64,000 nt of DNA, taken from JAHFUI01 sp039931615. GTDB lineage: Bacteria > Acidobacteriota > Vicinamibacteria > Vicinamibacterales > CAVVIG01. The position numbers and the translations under genes were made by a program. The stretch covers positions 75,803-139,802 of the forward strand of contig JBDTRR010000008.1 of NCBI GenBank assembly GCA_039931615.1, given 5' to 3'. Of the stretch, positions 45,239 through 54,707 are shown piece by piece. Positions within the stretch are counted from its first letter, which is position 1. Each line of letters starts with the position of its first letter. A model generated the notes under the pieces. The model worked only from the letters and a program-made list of their open reading frames with translations, did not search any database and was not told the DNA's origin.

Positions 45239-46453
45239 TCAGATCGTGGCAGCGCGCCACGCGTCGCTGTCCCTGCGGCTGGCCTGTTCTCTTGCGAGAG
45301 CCTTTCGAGCAGTTCTCGTCAAGCCGCTTTGCGCCGCCACCAATCCGAACAACACCCAGGTGAACTTCACGGACTCCGGACTGCCAGACAATCCACCAGC
45401 CACCCAGGTCAGGAGGATGACACCCCAGAGCGCCCTGTGCGGTGGCGGTGAATGAAGGATCGTCCAGGCGCAGGCGCCGAGCACGGCGGCAAACAGGCCC
45501 AGGCCGACGATCCCATTTTCGACCAGCAGCCCAAGCGCCAGGTTGTGCGCTGACATTCCCCGGTTGGGCGAATACGGACCGACCGCCGCGCCGTACGCCC
45601 CGAGTCCAGCGCCGAGAAGCGGCCGGTCCGGGAACGCCTGCAACCCGGCGTTCCAAATCGCCGTCCGCCCGGACATTCGTCCGCCCTCGGTCACCTCACT
45701 GGCAGTCCCCAGGATCCGTTCCAGGTTGGCCCGCGGCACGACCGTCGCCACCGCCAGCGCGCAGGCAGCCAGCATCACACCCGTCAGGAGGTAGGACCGC
45801 AGTGACTGGCGAGGCAGCGTCAGGGGGACGATGGTCATCGCGACGAGTCCGGCGACGAAGGCGCCGCGCGTCGCGGTCAGCAGCAGTCCGACCGGTGCCG
45901 CCACGAAATAGATCAACGCCGCCACCCGGATCACGCCGCGCCGGTTCATGATCAAGTGCCAGGCGATCGGCAGGCCGAGGACCAGGTATAACCCGATCTG
46001 GTTGGCGTTGGCGCCGTTGCCGGAGAAGCGGCTCTCGTACGGGTTGATCGTGGTGCCGATCCTGAAGTTGTTGAACAGACTGAGCAACGGCACGAACAAG
46101 CCGAGGCAGATGGCCGCCAACAGCGGCTGCACTTCCTCCCTGGTCCGCACGCACTCCCGGATCACCCAGACGCTGGCGACAAGCTGGAGATAGGTAATCG
46201 CCAGGACAAAGGTGCTTCCGTAGGAGAGGGTCCACAGCAGCGAGAGCGCGCCCCACAGGCCGAACGCGATCGAGAACGTCAGGACCGCGTCCGGCTTCCG
46301 GAAACGCCCCTGCATCGCCGTCGTCAGCACGACGCACGCAATGACGGCCAGGCCAAAGACGCGGCTGACGGAGCCGACGAACGGGAGTGGAAAGTTGTCC
46401 CACGGCACCGTGAACACAAATGCCCAGAGCAGGTATCGCGTCAGTCTACGCAT
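45239..46453 (-). CDS. O-antigen ligase/polymerase-like membrane protein (Wzy/WaaL)
   Basis: 404 residues from the ATG at 46453. About ten hydrophobic segments make it an integral inner-membrane protein. The large periplasmic loop has SGRTAIWNAGLQAFPDRPLLGAGLG and the motif MSAHNLALGLLVENGIVG, typical of the Wzy_C/O-antigen-ligase family (Arg and His in the loop). In an export operon of this type it most likely polymerises undecaprenyl-linked repeat units. It could instead ligate polymer to a lipid. Confidence 0.84.
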   Translation of the reverse strand: MRRLTRYLLWAFVFTVPWDNFPLPFVGSVSRVFGLAVIACVVLTTAMQGRFRKPDAVLTFSIAFGLWGALSLLWTLSYGSTFVLAITYLQLVASVWVIRECVRTREEVQPLLAAICLGLFVPLLSLFNNFRIGTTINPYESRFSGNGANANQIGLYLVLGLPIAWHLIMNRRGVIRVAALIYFVAAPVGLLLTATRGAFVAGLVAMTIVPLTLPRQSLRSYLLTGVMLAACALAVATVVPRANLERILGTASEVTEGGRMSGRTAIWNAGLQAFPDRPLLGAGLGAYGAAVGPYSPNRGMSAHNLALGLLVENGIVGLGLFAAVLGACAWTILHSPPPHRALWGVILLTWVAGGLSGSPESVKFTWVLFGLVAAQSGLTRTARKALAREQASRRDSDAWRAATI

Positions 46454-46504
46454 CGAGGTTGCCGTATCGTGCAAGCAAGGGTGGACGGCGGGCGGGCCCG
46501 GGTG

Positions 46505-47542
46505 TCATGAGGCGGCCGGGTCCTTGGTGTTCCGCTGGAGCTTCGCCATCGGCGCCGGTCGAAATGAATCTTCGGCAAACCAGGTTTCGGGACCAAACCC
46601 CAACAGCCGGGCGACCCGGCGTTTGCACCTGGCCGCCTGCTCGAACCATGCGGCCGGCAGGTAGGCGGAGAACAGGAGCGCATAGGTGAACGGCGCCACC
46701 GGGTTCGCTCGAAGCGACTCCAGATAGAAGCGGCGGGCGCGGGACAGATCCCGGCCGCGACGCTGCTGGCACCAGCCGCTGTCGCGCAGGAACAGATGCA
46801 ACACGCCGAAGCGAATCATCTTCTCCCGATGCTTTCGGCAATACAGTTCGCGGCCCAGGACGGTGCGCGGTACGCTGACGGTGATCCGGCCGCTGTCGTT
46901 GACATTTGCCACCCTGACCAGCGGGTCTGGAACGACCTCGGCACTGAACCGCTCGCAGATTCTCAGCCAGAGATCCAGGTCCTGGCACGAGGGCAGGCTC
47001 TCGTCGAAGCCGCCGACCGCCGCCAGGGCACTGCGGCGGACCATGCCGAGGGACGTTTCGCCGACGACGTTTTCCGCCAGCAGGGCCCGGGCAAGATTGA
47101 CGTGGGGCCGCGCGATGATCCGGCTGACGCTGCCGTCGGGAAAAATTCGCTCGACCCCGGTGTAGACCAGTCCCAGCCGGTCACCGGACCGCTCGAACAC
47201 CTCCAACTGGCGTTCCAGCTTGGCCGGCAGCCACTCGTCGTCGGAATCGAGGAAGGCGACGTAATCGGCTGAGCTGGCCCGGATCCCCGTGTTCCTGGCC
47301 GCACTTCCACCACGGTTCCGCTCATGACGGATCAGCGTAATGCGGGGATCGGCGATGGCCTCGACCGCCGCTGTCGTCGTGTCCGTCGACCCGTCGTCCA
47401 CGACGATGATCTCGAAGTCCTGGCAGGTCTGGGCCAGGACGCTCTCGATCGCGCGGCGCACGGCCATCGGCCGGTTGAACACCGGGATGACCACACTCAC
47501 TTTCGGGGCGGGCGCGGGCCGGACGAGGGCGTTGTCCTGCAT
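46505..47542 (-). CDS. Family 2 glycosyltransferase
   Basis: 345 residues. GT2 core KVSVVIPVFNRPMAVRRAIESV, EIIVVDDGSTDTT and DxD as FLDSDDEW, with CQDLDLWLRICERF as the second acidic block. The C-terminal 90 residues are helical and basic. A soluble inverting transferase of the repeat unit, 6 bases downstream of the GDP-fucose synthase gene. Confidence 0.87.
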   Translation of the reverse strand: MQDNALVRPAPAPKVSVVIPVFNRPMAVRRAIESVLAQTCQDFEIIVVDDGSTDTTTAAVEAIADPRITLIRHERNRGGSAARNTGIRASSADYVAFLDSDDEWLPAKLERQLEVFERSGDRLGLVYTGVERIFPDGSVSRIIARPHVNLARALLAENVVGETSLGMVRRSALAAVGGFDESLPSCQDLDLWLRICERFSAEVVPDPLVRVANVNDSGRITVSVPRTVLGRELYCRKHREKMIRFGVLHLFLRDSGWCQQRRGRDLSRARRFYLESLRANPVAPFTYALLFSAYLPAAWFEQAARCKRRVARLLGFGPETWFAEDSFRPAPMAKLQRNTKDPAAS

Positions 47543-47548
47543 GAGGCG

Positions 47549-48502
47549 TCAGGCCGTGGCGACTGATTGGCCGACAAACCACTCGTAGGTGTCGGCGATG
47601 CCCTGCCGCAGTTCGATCGCATGCCGCCATCCCAGCTGGTGCAGGCGGGAGACATCGAGCAGCTTCTTGGGCGTCCCATCCGGCTTGTCGCTGTCGAACA
47701 CCAAGCGTGCCGCCGGGTGGACAATCTGGCGCACCATGTCGGCCAGCTCGCGAATCGACAGATCTTCGCCAGTGCCGACGTTGATGTGCTCGGCCGCGTC
47801 GTAATGCTCCATCAGGAACAGGCAGGCGTCGGCGAGATCGTCGACGTGAAGAAATTCGCGCCGCGGCGTGCCGGTGCCCCAAATCACGACCTCGTCGCGG
47901 CCGGCCACCTTGGCGTCGTGGAATTTTCGCATCAGCGCCGGCAGGACATGCGAGCTCGTCAGGTCGAAATTGTCCTGCGGGCCGTACAGATTCGTCGGCA
48001 TCGCGGCGATGAAGTCACAGCCGTACTGCGTGCGATAGCTCTGGCACAGCTTGATCCCGGCGATCTTGGCGAGCGCGTACGCTTCGTTTGTCGGTTCCAG
48101 CGGACCGCTCAGCAAATACTCCTCTTTCATCGGCTGCGGGCAATCGCGCGGATAGATGCAGGAGCTGCCGAGGTAGAGCAGCCGCCTGACACCGTAGAGA
48201 TGCGCGGCATGAACGACCGTGCCGTGGATCATCATGTTGTCGTAGAGGAACTCGGCCGGCCGCGTCGAATTGGCAAGAATGCCGCCGACCGTGCCGGCGA
48301 CCAGGAAGACATACTCAGGCCGATTCGCACGGAACCAGTAGTTCACTGCCGCTTGATCGCGAAGATCGAGCTGCTCGCGCGTCGCGGTCAGCAGATTCCC
48401 ACAGCCGGCGGCGGCGAGGCGCCGCATCACTGCCGAGCCGACCAGGCCCCGGTGCCCCGCGACAAAGATCCGGGCCGACCGCTCCATTTGATGATCACGC
48501 AT
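47549..48502 (-). CDS. fcl: GDP-L-fucose synthase
   Basis: 317 residues, the usual length. NADP motif FVAGHRGLVGSAV, the GSSCIYP region with the conserved catalytic Cys, and YALAK (YxxxK) inside LEPTNEAYALAKIAG. The ending block GTGTPRREFLHVDDLADA is a hallmark of the enzyme. It epimerises and reduces GDP-4-keto-6-deoxymannose to GDP-L-fucose. The ATG at 48502 follows AGAGGTA at 6 bases. The partner Gmd dehydratase is not in the window and must be elsewhere. Confidence 0.9.
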   Translation of the reverse strand: MRDHQMERSARIFVAGHRGLVGSAVMRRLAAAGCGNLLTATREQLDLRDQAAVNYWFRANRPEYVFLVAGTVGGILANSTRPAEFLYDNMMIHGTVVHAAHLYGVRRLLYLGSSCIYPRDCPQPMKEEYLLSGPLEPTNEAYALAKIAGIKLCQSYRTQYGCDFIAAMPTNLYGPQDNFDLTSSHVLPALMRKFHDAKVAGRDEVVIWGTGTPRREFLHVDDLADACLFLMEHYDAAEHINVGTGEDLSIRELADMVRQIVHPAARLVFDSDKPDGTPKKLLDVSRLHQLGWRHAIELRQGIADTYEWFVGQSVATA

Positions 48503-48525
48503 ATCGCTACCTCTTTACCGTCGAC

Positions 48526-50064
48526 TCAGCCGGGCTGATTTTCCAGGGCGTCACGTCGGGACTCGTCGGCGCGGACGGCGATCGACCGGCGCCACGGCAA
48601 GCGCGCGCTCGACAGCGTGGCGTTGCAGACGATGAGCACCCCGGCGGCAATTCCGGTCGCCTCGGCGACGTCAGCCCGATCGAAGAAGCGCCCACTCACT
48701 CCGACGATCGTCGCCTCGAGGAGCACGGCGAACCCGAACACCCAGGCGAGACTGAACGCCAGGCGCTGACGGCCGCTGTGTCCGAGCAGGCCAATCAGCG
48801 CGCCAGGCACCAGAGACCATGCACCGACGTACGCCACTTCCCACATCTGGAGCTCGCCGGGACGAACCTCCAGCGACGGGAACATCAATGCCAGACCGGC
48901 GCCGGGCGTCAGCTCCGTTCTCGAGACGTAGTTGTCGTGAGCCATCGCCACCAGCAGGGTGGCACCGTCGTAAGTCGCCAGAATCTCATGTTCGCGGCGA
49001 TCGGTGAATATCCCCGGAACGTAGACCTCGAGCGGATAGCCGTTGAGGCCGGTGTCCGGCGTCCGGAGGCGGAACACCAGATCACTGCCCTGCTGACCCA
49101 GCATGAAGTTGCGCAGGTATGGGCTGACGGAACTCGAGAGGATGCGCGCCGGGCCGTCCTGACTGGTGTCTTCGGTGGCACACCGGACGCGCAATGTGAA
49201 CGCGTTGGTCTGCCGCAGCCGTTGCGCCAGGCCTGACGCCGGGCTGCCGCTCTCCAGCCAGGACCGGGCCGGCAGCCAGCCGTCGACTGGACCAGGCGTG
49301 TGCGAGCGCTCTCTCCACTCGAGGTCTGGCACCGTGCCGGAGGCATCCTGATAAGGCGGACGGCCATCGAACACGAACGAGCCGATCGGCGCTCCCGGCA
49401 GCCCGACCACCTCGCCGGCGGAGAACCGGCGCACGATCGCGGCCGGCGTTGCCGCATCCGTGATGTCGAGAGACAACACCCGTCCGCGCCACGGCCGGTC
49501 GCTGGTGTGTTCGTTGCCGATCAGCAGCGGATATCCGGAATCCCAGTTACTGAGGCGGCTGCGCGCCTGAAGAGTGCCGGAAACTACCAGCGCCACGATT
49601 AGGAAGCTGCCGAGCAATCCAGCCAGCATCCCCGTCGACGTCGCGGCCCGCCACCGGACGAGACGCGACTCCGCTGAGACGCCCCATCGGCGGCCCACCA
49701 CCGCTCCGACGATCGAGCCAACCGTATTCGCCAGCACATCGATCAGCGACGAGTCCCGGGTCGGCAGAAACGCCTGCAGGTACTCGACAGTCCCGGAAAT
49801 CACCATCCCGGCAACGCCGGCCAGGACCACGATTGGCAACGCGAGCGATCGACGCCGTCCGGCGTGATGGAGCAGGAACCCCAGCGGCACGAACAGCAGC
49901 AGGTTGAGCAGGAAATGAACCGGATCCCGCTCGAGCGTCCCGTACTGAAACAGCTGCAATCCATGCTCGAGGCCGGCTGCGGCCATGAAATTGAACGGCG
50001 CCAGCGTGCCGGCGACGAAGCAGAGGAGCCAGACGGTGAGTACCCGCGCGCTGACAGAATTCAT
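48526..50064 (-). CDS. VanZ-like membrane protein with LamG-type domain
   Basis: 512 residues. The N-terminal part (to about 165) has four membrane helices and VanZ motifs: HFLLNLLLFVPLGFLLHHAG, GTVEYLQAFLPTRDSSLIDV and ANTVGSIVGAVVG. After another helix near 175-195 comes a soluble beta-sandwich of LamG/ConA type (about 215-395, with FDGRPPYQD and NFMLGQQGSDLVFRLRTP). Then four more helices follow. VanZ-LamG proteins are seen in exosortase-type EPS loci. The role is unknown; binding of polymer on the periplasmic side is plausible. Confidence 0.8.
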   Translation of the reverse strand: MNSVSARVLTVWLLCFVAGTLAPFNFMAAAGLEHGLQLFQYGTLERDPVHFLLNLLLFVPLGFLLHHAGRRRSLALPIVVLAGVAGMVISGTVEYLQAFLPTRDSSLIDVLANTVGSIVGAVVGRRWGVSAESRLVRWRAATSTGMLAGLLGSFLIVALVVSGTLQARSRLSNWDSGYPLLIGNEHTSDRPWRGRVLSLDITDAATPAAIVRRFSAGEVVGLPGAPIGSFVFDGRPPYQDASGTVPDLEWRERSHTPGPVDGWLPARSWLESGSPASGLAQRLRQTNAFTLRVRCATEDTSQDGPARILSSSVSPYLRNFMLGQQGSDLVFRLRTPDTGLNGYPLEVYVPGIFTDRREHEILATYDGATLLVAMAHDNYVSRTELTPGAGLALMFPSLEVRPGELQMWEVAYVGAWSLVPGALIGLLGHSGRQRLAFSLAWVFGFAVLLEATIVGVSGRFFDRADVAEATGIAAGVLIVCNATLSSARLPWRRSIAVRADESRRDALENQPG

Positions 50065-50073
50065 GGCGGCGAT

Positions 50074-51189
50074 CTAGGGGAGCGGCGACGCAGCTTCGAG
50101 GCGATCGGCGCGACCGGACTCGATTGTCGCGCCAGGCGCGCGCTTGTCGGTCCATTCCAGGTTCGGGCTCAACAGGCCCCGGGCCGTCAAATCGGCGAGC
50201 ACGCGCAGCCGCATCAGCGAAGAGTTGCGGAAATCCTGGTCGTGGAAATTGATGGCCGCCAGGCCGGCGCGCAGTGCCGCGATGGTGCCGCTCAAATCCG
50301 CCAGCGGTTGATGCGCCGGCGCCAGCGACTGGAACAGCCCGAAATCGACCCGGTACGACCGCTTGTCCGGCGGGGCCGCGCGGTTGATCGACACCTCGGT
50401 GCCGGGAATCGCGTCGGCCACCGCCGTCGCCAGCTCGTGCACCTGATAGTTCCAGGCGTTGGTCCCGGCGTTGACAATCAAACAGTCGCCGCCCGCGTCG
50501 GCGGGCCGCTCGATGGCCCACTCGATCGCGCGGGCCATGTCGCGGACATTGATCAGCGGTCGCCACGGCGTGCCATCGCTCAGGACGGTGATCCGACTGG
50601 TCGAGATGGCACCGGCCACAAAGTCGTTCAGCACCAGATCCAGACGCAGCCGGTCGCTCATCCCGCACGCGGTCGCAAAGCGCAGGCAGGACACGCGAAA
50701 CCCGGGACCGGCGAGCTCCCGCAGGCCCTGCTCCGTCAGCACCTTGGACCTGGCATAGGCGGTCAGCGGCGCCACCTCCGACTCTTCGGTGCGCGCCCGG
50801 TCGTCGGCCGAGCCGTAGACGCTGCAGCTCGACGCGAAGACGAAGGCGCGGACACCGGCGGCCCTGGCCTGACGCGCCAGTTCAATCCCGGCGCGGTAGT
50901 TCACATCGAAGGTGACGTCCTCGAAGGCGTTGCCCATCGGGTCGTTCGAAATCGCGGCCAGATGCACCACCGCGTCGACGCCATCGAGCAAGCCCGGCGG
51001 CAGCCGGCGGAGATCCGCGTAGTACTGGGCATCGAGCAGGATCTCCGGCACGCGACACGCATCGGTCAGGCAATGGGCGAAATACCCGATGTCCACACCG
51101 ATCAGGGTCGCCTCCGGGTGGCGCAGGCGCAGCTGGCGGGTAACGGACGGTCCGACGTAACCAAGGTTACCGGTAATCAGTATCTTCAT
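50074..51189 (-). CDS. NAD-dependent sugar epimerase/dehydratase (extended SDR)
   Basis: 371 residues from the ATG at 51189 (KILITGNLGYVGPSVTRQL). SDR marks: GNLGYVG dinucleotide site, VVHLAAISND, SSCSVYGSADD and the catalytic YARSK in LTAYARSKVLTEQGL. The substrate is a nucleotide sugar, but 4-epimerase, dehydratase or reductase cannot be told apart from sequence. It follows the Wzc-like kinase gene in the operon. Confidence 0.83.
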   Translation of the reverse strand: MKILITGNLGYVGPSVTRQLRLRHPEATLIGVDIGYFAHCLTDACRVPEILLDAQYYADLRRLPPGLLDGVDAVVHLAAISNDPMGNAFEDVTFDVNYRAGIELARQARAAGVRAFVFASSCSVYGSADDRARTEESEVAPLTAYARSKVLTEQGLRELAGPGFRVSCLRFATACGMSDRLRLDLVLNDFVAGAISTSRITVLSDGTPWRPLINVRDMARAIEWAIERPADAGGDCLIVNAGTNAWNYQVHELATAVADAIPGTEVSINRAAPPDKRSYRVDFGLFQSLAPAHQPLADLSGTIAALRAGLAAINFHDQDFRNSSLMRLRVLADLTARGLLSPNLEWTDKRAPGATIESGRADRLEAASPLP

Positions 51190-51276
51190 TGGTAAGAGAC
51201 AGCTTCGCTCCACCCGGTCACACCCGATGTTTTTCCGACCTGGAAGCCAGACCAGCCGCGCGCCGCCGCGGATCCT

Positions 51277-53601
51277 CTATGCGGTATGTTCGGTGAAGGA
51301 ACGTTCGTAATGGTAGGCGGATGCTGAGTCAGGCCTGGCCTTGTTGACCACGACGCCAACCACCTGGGCCTGAACGGAGGCGAGGCGGTCGAGGGCGATC
51401 TGTGCATCGCTCCGGCTTGTGGTGCCGGACGCCACGACGAACAGCACCGACCCGGCCGCATTGGCGATGATGGTAGCGTCGGCAACTGGCATCACCGGCG
51501 GACAATCCAGCACGATGACGTCGAACTCGTCGCGGAAGCCCTCGATCAGCTGCGTCAGGCGCTGGCTGTCCAGGGCATGGCTGCCGCCGACGACGTCGGC
51601 ACCAGCAGCCAGCAGGAAGAGGCCCCGGAACGAGGTCGCGATCAACGCATCGCTCAGTTTGACATCGCGGGTCAACAGGTCGGACAGTCCCGGCGAGATG
51701 GGACTCTTGAACAGCTGATGCAGCTGCGGTCTGCGCAGATCGGCATCGACCAGCAGCACCCGCCGTCCGGCCAGCGCCATCGAGGCCGCCAGATTGCTGG
51801 CGATGAGCGTCTTGCCCTCTCCGGCATTGGTACTGGTGACGGCCAGGGCGCGCGCGGCGCCGGCAATCGGCGACAAGAGGATCCTGGTCCGGATGGCCCG
51901 GACCGCCTCCTGGAAGGACACCGGCAGGGCGTCGACGGCCGACAGCGCCTTCAACCCGCTGATCCTGGGCGCCGTTCCGAGCACGGGCAGGCCGAGTGCG
52001 GCGGCGATGTCTTCGTGCTTCGCCAAACGCGGATTGAGATGCTCGCTCGTGATGGCGAGACCAACCGCGGCGCAGCAGCCGCCCAGCAGGGCGAGGATCA
52101 GATTGAGCTGCTTGCGGGGCGAAATCGGTCCTCGGGGCACTTCGGCGCGATCGAGAATCTTGGCGTTGTTGCTTTGCAACTCGCTGGACAGCTCGGTTTC
52201 CTTGACCCGTTGCAGCACCGTGTCGAACATCTGCTGCGTACTGGTCGCATCCCGCTGCAGGGCATTGAATCCGATCGACTTCTGGCTGAGCTCGAGCACC
52301 TCACGCTTCTGGGTTTCGAGCGCCTGGGACATCGCCTCTTCTCTGGCCTTCGCCCCGACGTAGTCGTTCTCGATACCCTCGACGATCTTGGCCATCTCCT
52401 CGTTCAGACGACGCTCGGCGGTGGCGATCGAGGTATTGACCTTGATCATGTCGGGATGCGCGTCCCCGAGCCGTTCCGAGAGCTGCGAGCGCTCGCGCTG
52501 CAGTCCGGCGAGATCCGCCTTCAGTCCCTGCAGGAAGGCGTTCGACAGGATCGGTGAAAACGTATCCAGGGGCGCTCCGCTCTGACGGATCTGCTTGAGC
52601 TGCTCATACAGCGTCTGGCGGTCGAGCCGATCCATGCGGGCGCTCGTCACTGCCGAATTCAGTTGAGCCAGCTTCTGGACCACGATGTTTCCCTGATCGC
52701 CGAGCGAGACGGCGTCCTTCTGCTCGCGATAGTGCTGCACGGCTCCCTGGCTGGTGCCGACGTCAGTCCGCAGCTCACCCAGCCGTTGATTCAGCGATTC
52801 GAAGGCGGCGCGGCTTCCCTGTCGACGGGTCTCCAGGTTCTGATCGACGTAGGTCTGCGTCAGTTCGTTGGCCACCCGGGCCGCCAGCTCCGGATCGGGC
52901 GACCGGTAGGTGACGCTGAGCACCCGGCTTTCACCCATTTCGCTTTTCACCGGGACGACGCCGAGTCCCCCGAGGAGGCCGGACACCTGATCGACCTGCG
53001 CCTTGGCGTCCGGCGACAGGAGGTGGAGTCGCTCCAACGTGCTGCGCGCCAGCGCCCGGCTGCGAATCACTTCGATCTGGGTATTGTAGTAATCCAGCCG
53101 GCCCTGGTCTTCCATCGAGGCGCCGCGAAACGGCACGACCTCGGGAGAATTCGGCTCGATGATCAACCGCGCGCGGGCTTCGAAGATCGGGACGGCCTGG
53201 TAGTTGTAAGCGACCGCCGAGGCGACGGCGCCGGCGATGACGAAGGCCATCAGCCACCGGTGATGGAACAGCGTCCCCAGCACGTCGGCGATCCGGACCT
53301 CGTCGTCCGCACCGGCGCTGCCGCGCGCGCGCTCGAACGGCATCGCGCGGTGGCGGGAGAGCAGCGTTTCAGGAAGGCGCGAGAGCTGCGTCTCGGGAAT
53401 TCGTGAGATCTGCGTGTCGGGAAACTGCGGCGGCCGCGGCGGCGGCGGACTGAAGCCATGGAGTGTGCTCTCGGCCTCTTCATCCTGGCCGGAGACAAAC
53501 TCGTGATCGTCGCCGTCGATGAAATCGGCGTCGTCTGCACCACCGGCAGGCTCACCCTCGCGCTGTCCCGCGCGCCACATCGCGTCGCTTACCCGACCCA
53601 T
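51277..53601 (-). CDS. Wzc-like polysaccharide co-polymerase/tyrosine autokinase
   Basis: 774 residues. A cytoplasmic N-terminus of about 110 residues, TM1 (about 115-135), a Wzz domain starting IFEARARLIIEPNSPEVVP, long coiled coils and GNVR-type region (about 250-480), TM2 (about 505-525), then a CpsD/BY-kinase domain. That domain has Walker A STNAGEGKTL (about 588), A' VLLVDADLRRP (about 612) and Walker B VIVLDCPP (about 694). It controls chain length and export. The C-terminal tail ends SAYHYERSFTEHTA with only two Tyr, few for a BY-kinase. The N-terminus carries a three-copy 8-residue repeat (see 53350-53421). Confidence 0.9.
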   Translation of the reverse strand: MGRVSDAMWRAGQREGEPAGGADDADFIDGDDHEFVSGQDEEAESTLHGFSPPPPRPPQFPDTQISRIPETQLSRLPETLLSRHRAMPFERARGSAGADDEVRIADVLGTLFHHRWLMAFVIAGAVASAVAYNYQAVPIFEARARLIIEPNSPEVVPFRGASMEDQGRLDYYNTQIEVIRSRALARSTLERLHLLSPDAKAQVDQVSGLLGGLGVVPVKSEMGESRVLSVTYRSPDPELAARVANELTQTYVDQNLETRRQGSRAAFESLNQRLGELRTDVGTSQGAVQHYREQKDAVSLGDQGNIVVQKLAQLNSAVTSARMDRLDRQTLYEQLKQIRQSGAPLDTFSPILSNAFLQGLKADLAGLQRERSQLSERLGDAHPDMIKVNTSIATAERRLNEEMAKIVEGIENDYVGAKAREEAMSQALETQKREVLELSQKSIGFNALQRDATSTQQMFDTVLQRVKETELSSELQSNNAKILDRAEVPRGPISPRKQLNLILALLGGCCAAVGLAITSEHLNPRLAKHEDIAAALGLPVLGTAPRISGLKALSAVDALPVSFQEAVRAIRTRILLSPIAGAARALAVTSTNAGEGKTLIASNLAASMALAGRRVLLVDADLRRPQLHQLFKSPISPGLSDLLTRDVKLSDALIATSFRGLFLLAAGADVVGGSHALDSQRLTQLIEGFRDEFDVIVLDCPPVMPVADATIIANAAGSVLFVVASGTTSRSDAQIALDRLASVQAQVVGVVVNKARPDSASAYHYERSFTEHTA
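53350..53421 (-). repeat. Three tandem 24-bp coding repeats in the Wzc-like gene
   Basis: Residues 61-84 of the kinase read PDTQISRI, PETQLSRL, PETLLSRH: three copies of an eight-residue unit with consensus P-E/D-T-x-I/L-S-R-x. The DNA repeats with the same period. The segment lies in the cytoplasmic N-terminal arm, which is acidic and Pro-rich, and may be a docking site. Confidence 0.75.
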
Positions 53602-53647
53602 TGCACACCTTCTCTCACTGCGATTTCCCGAACAGCACTGGTAGACG

Positions 53648-54649
53648 TCACTTCAAGCCGAGGACGTTGAGCGTCTGGCCGGCGGCCCCGCCCATCTTCG
53701 CGAGTCCCCGCGGCGAGGCCGGGCCCGCGGCATCGCCGGCCCGCGGCTCGGGCGTGCCGGGCGGACCCGACGCCGCCCGCGCCGCGCCGGTCGGCCGGCC
53801 ATCTCGTCGCGGCGGCGCCTCGGGTCCGGCCGGCGGTTGCACCGCGATGTCGAAGTCGCGACAGACATCTCGAACCAGCTCGCGGGTGACAAGACGCTGT
53901 CCCCTGGCAAAGCCGCCGAGCAGGGCATTGTCGGCAATCACATTGATCGTCCGCGGGATGCCGCGCGAGGATTCGTGGATCAGCGTGACGGCTTCGCGCG
54001 TGAACATCTCGGCCGGGACGCCGCCGGCCGCCGTAATCCGGGACGAGATGTAGACCCCGGACTCGCGCAGCGGCAACGGGCGGAGCTCGCAGCGGAGGGC
54101 AATCCGCTGCTTCAGCTGGCGCAAGGACTGATCGCTCAAGCGGGCGGCCAGCTCGGGCTGCCCGGCGATCACGATCGACAACAGCTTTTCGTCATTCGCT
54201 TCGATGTTGCTGAGCAGCCGGATTTCCTCCAGCAGCACCGACGGCAGACTCTGCGCCTCGTCGACAATCAGGACCGTCCTCTCCCCGGCATCGTGATGCC
54301 GCTGAAACAGCTGCTCGAGCTCGAGCAGCAGGTCGGTCTTCGACGAGCGGGCGCGCTCACTGAGGGAGAAGCGGGCGGCGAGCATCTGCACGAACTCGGC
54401 CCGGGTCAACGCCGGGTTGTGAAGATGCACACAGTGCGTCAGCGTCGGCTGCCGCTCGATGGCGGCGCGAATGACAGTGGTCTTGCCGGTGCCGGCCTCG
54501 CCGAGCAGCAGCGTGACGCCGGTCCGATTGGCGATCGCGTATTCGAGGTTGCTGAGTGCCTCGCGATGCTGGGTCGTCAGGACGAGATAGCGAGGATTCG
54601 GCGTCAGGTCGAACGGACGCGCATTCAGCCCATAGAATTGTTCGTACAT
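53648..54649 (-). CDS. ExeA-like AAA ATPase of the EPS locus
   Basis: 333 residues. It starts MYEQFYGLNARPFDLTPNP, the usual opening of ExeA/GspA and XrtA-locus ATPases. Walker A LLLGEAGTGKTT (47-58), Walker B VLIVDEAQSLP (about 122-132) and the GQPELAARL motif follow. The last 60 residues are a Pro/Gly/Ala/Arg-rich tail. ATPases of this family sit beside Wzc and Wza genes in exosortase-type EPS loci and are thought to help assemble the export machinery. It is encoded 46 bases upstream of the kinase gene. Confidence 0.87.
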   Translation of the reverse strand: MYEQFYGLNARPFDLTPNPRYLVLTTQHREALSNLEYAIANRTGVTLLLGEAGTGKTTVIRAAIERQPTLTHCVHLHNPALTRAEFVQMLAARFSLSERARSSKTDLLLELEQLFQRHHDAGERTVLIVDEAQSLPSVLLEEIRLLSNIEANDEKLLSIVIAGQPELAARLSDQSLRQLKQRIALRCELRPLPLRESGVYISSRITAAGGVPAEMFTREAVTLIHESSRGIPRTINVIADNALLGGFARGQRLVTRELVRDVCRDFDIAVQPPAGPEAPPRRDGRPTGAARAASGPPGTPEPRAGDAAGPASPRGLAKMGGAAGQTLNVLGLK

Positions 54650-54707
54650 GAATCCTCAGTTCTCCACGACATGAGACGGCCGGCGCTCCACCGCCGTCAC
54701 GACCACG

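Noticed and set aside
49864..51195. Plus-strand open frame opposite the VanZ and SDR genes
   Set aside because: Spans two supported genes on the other strand and has no domain.
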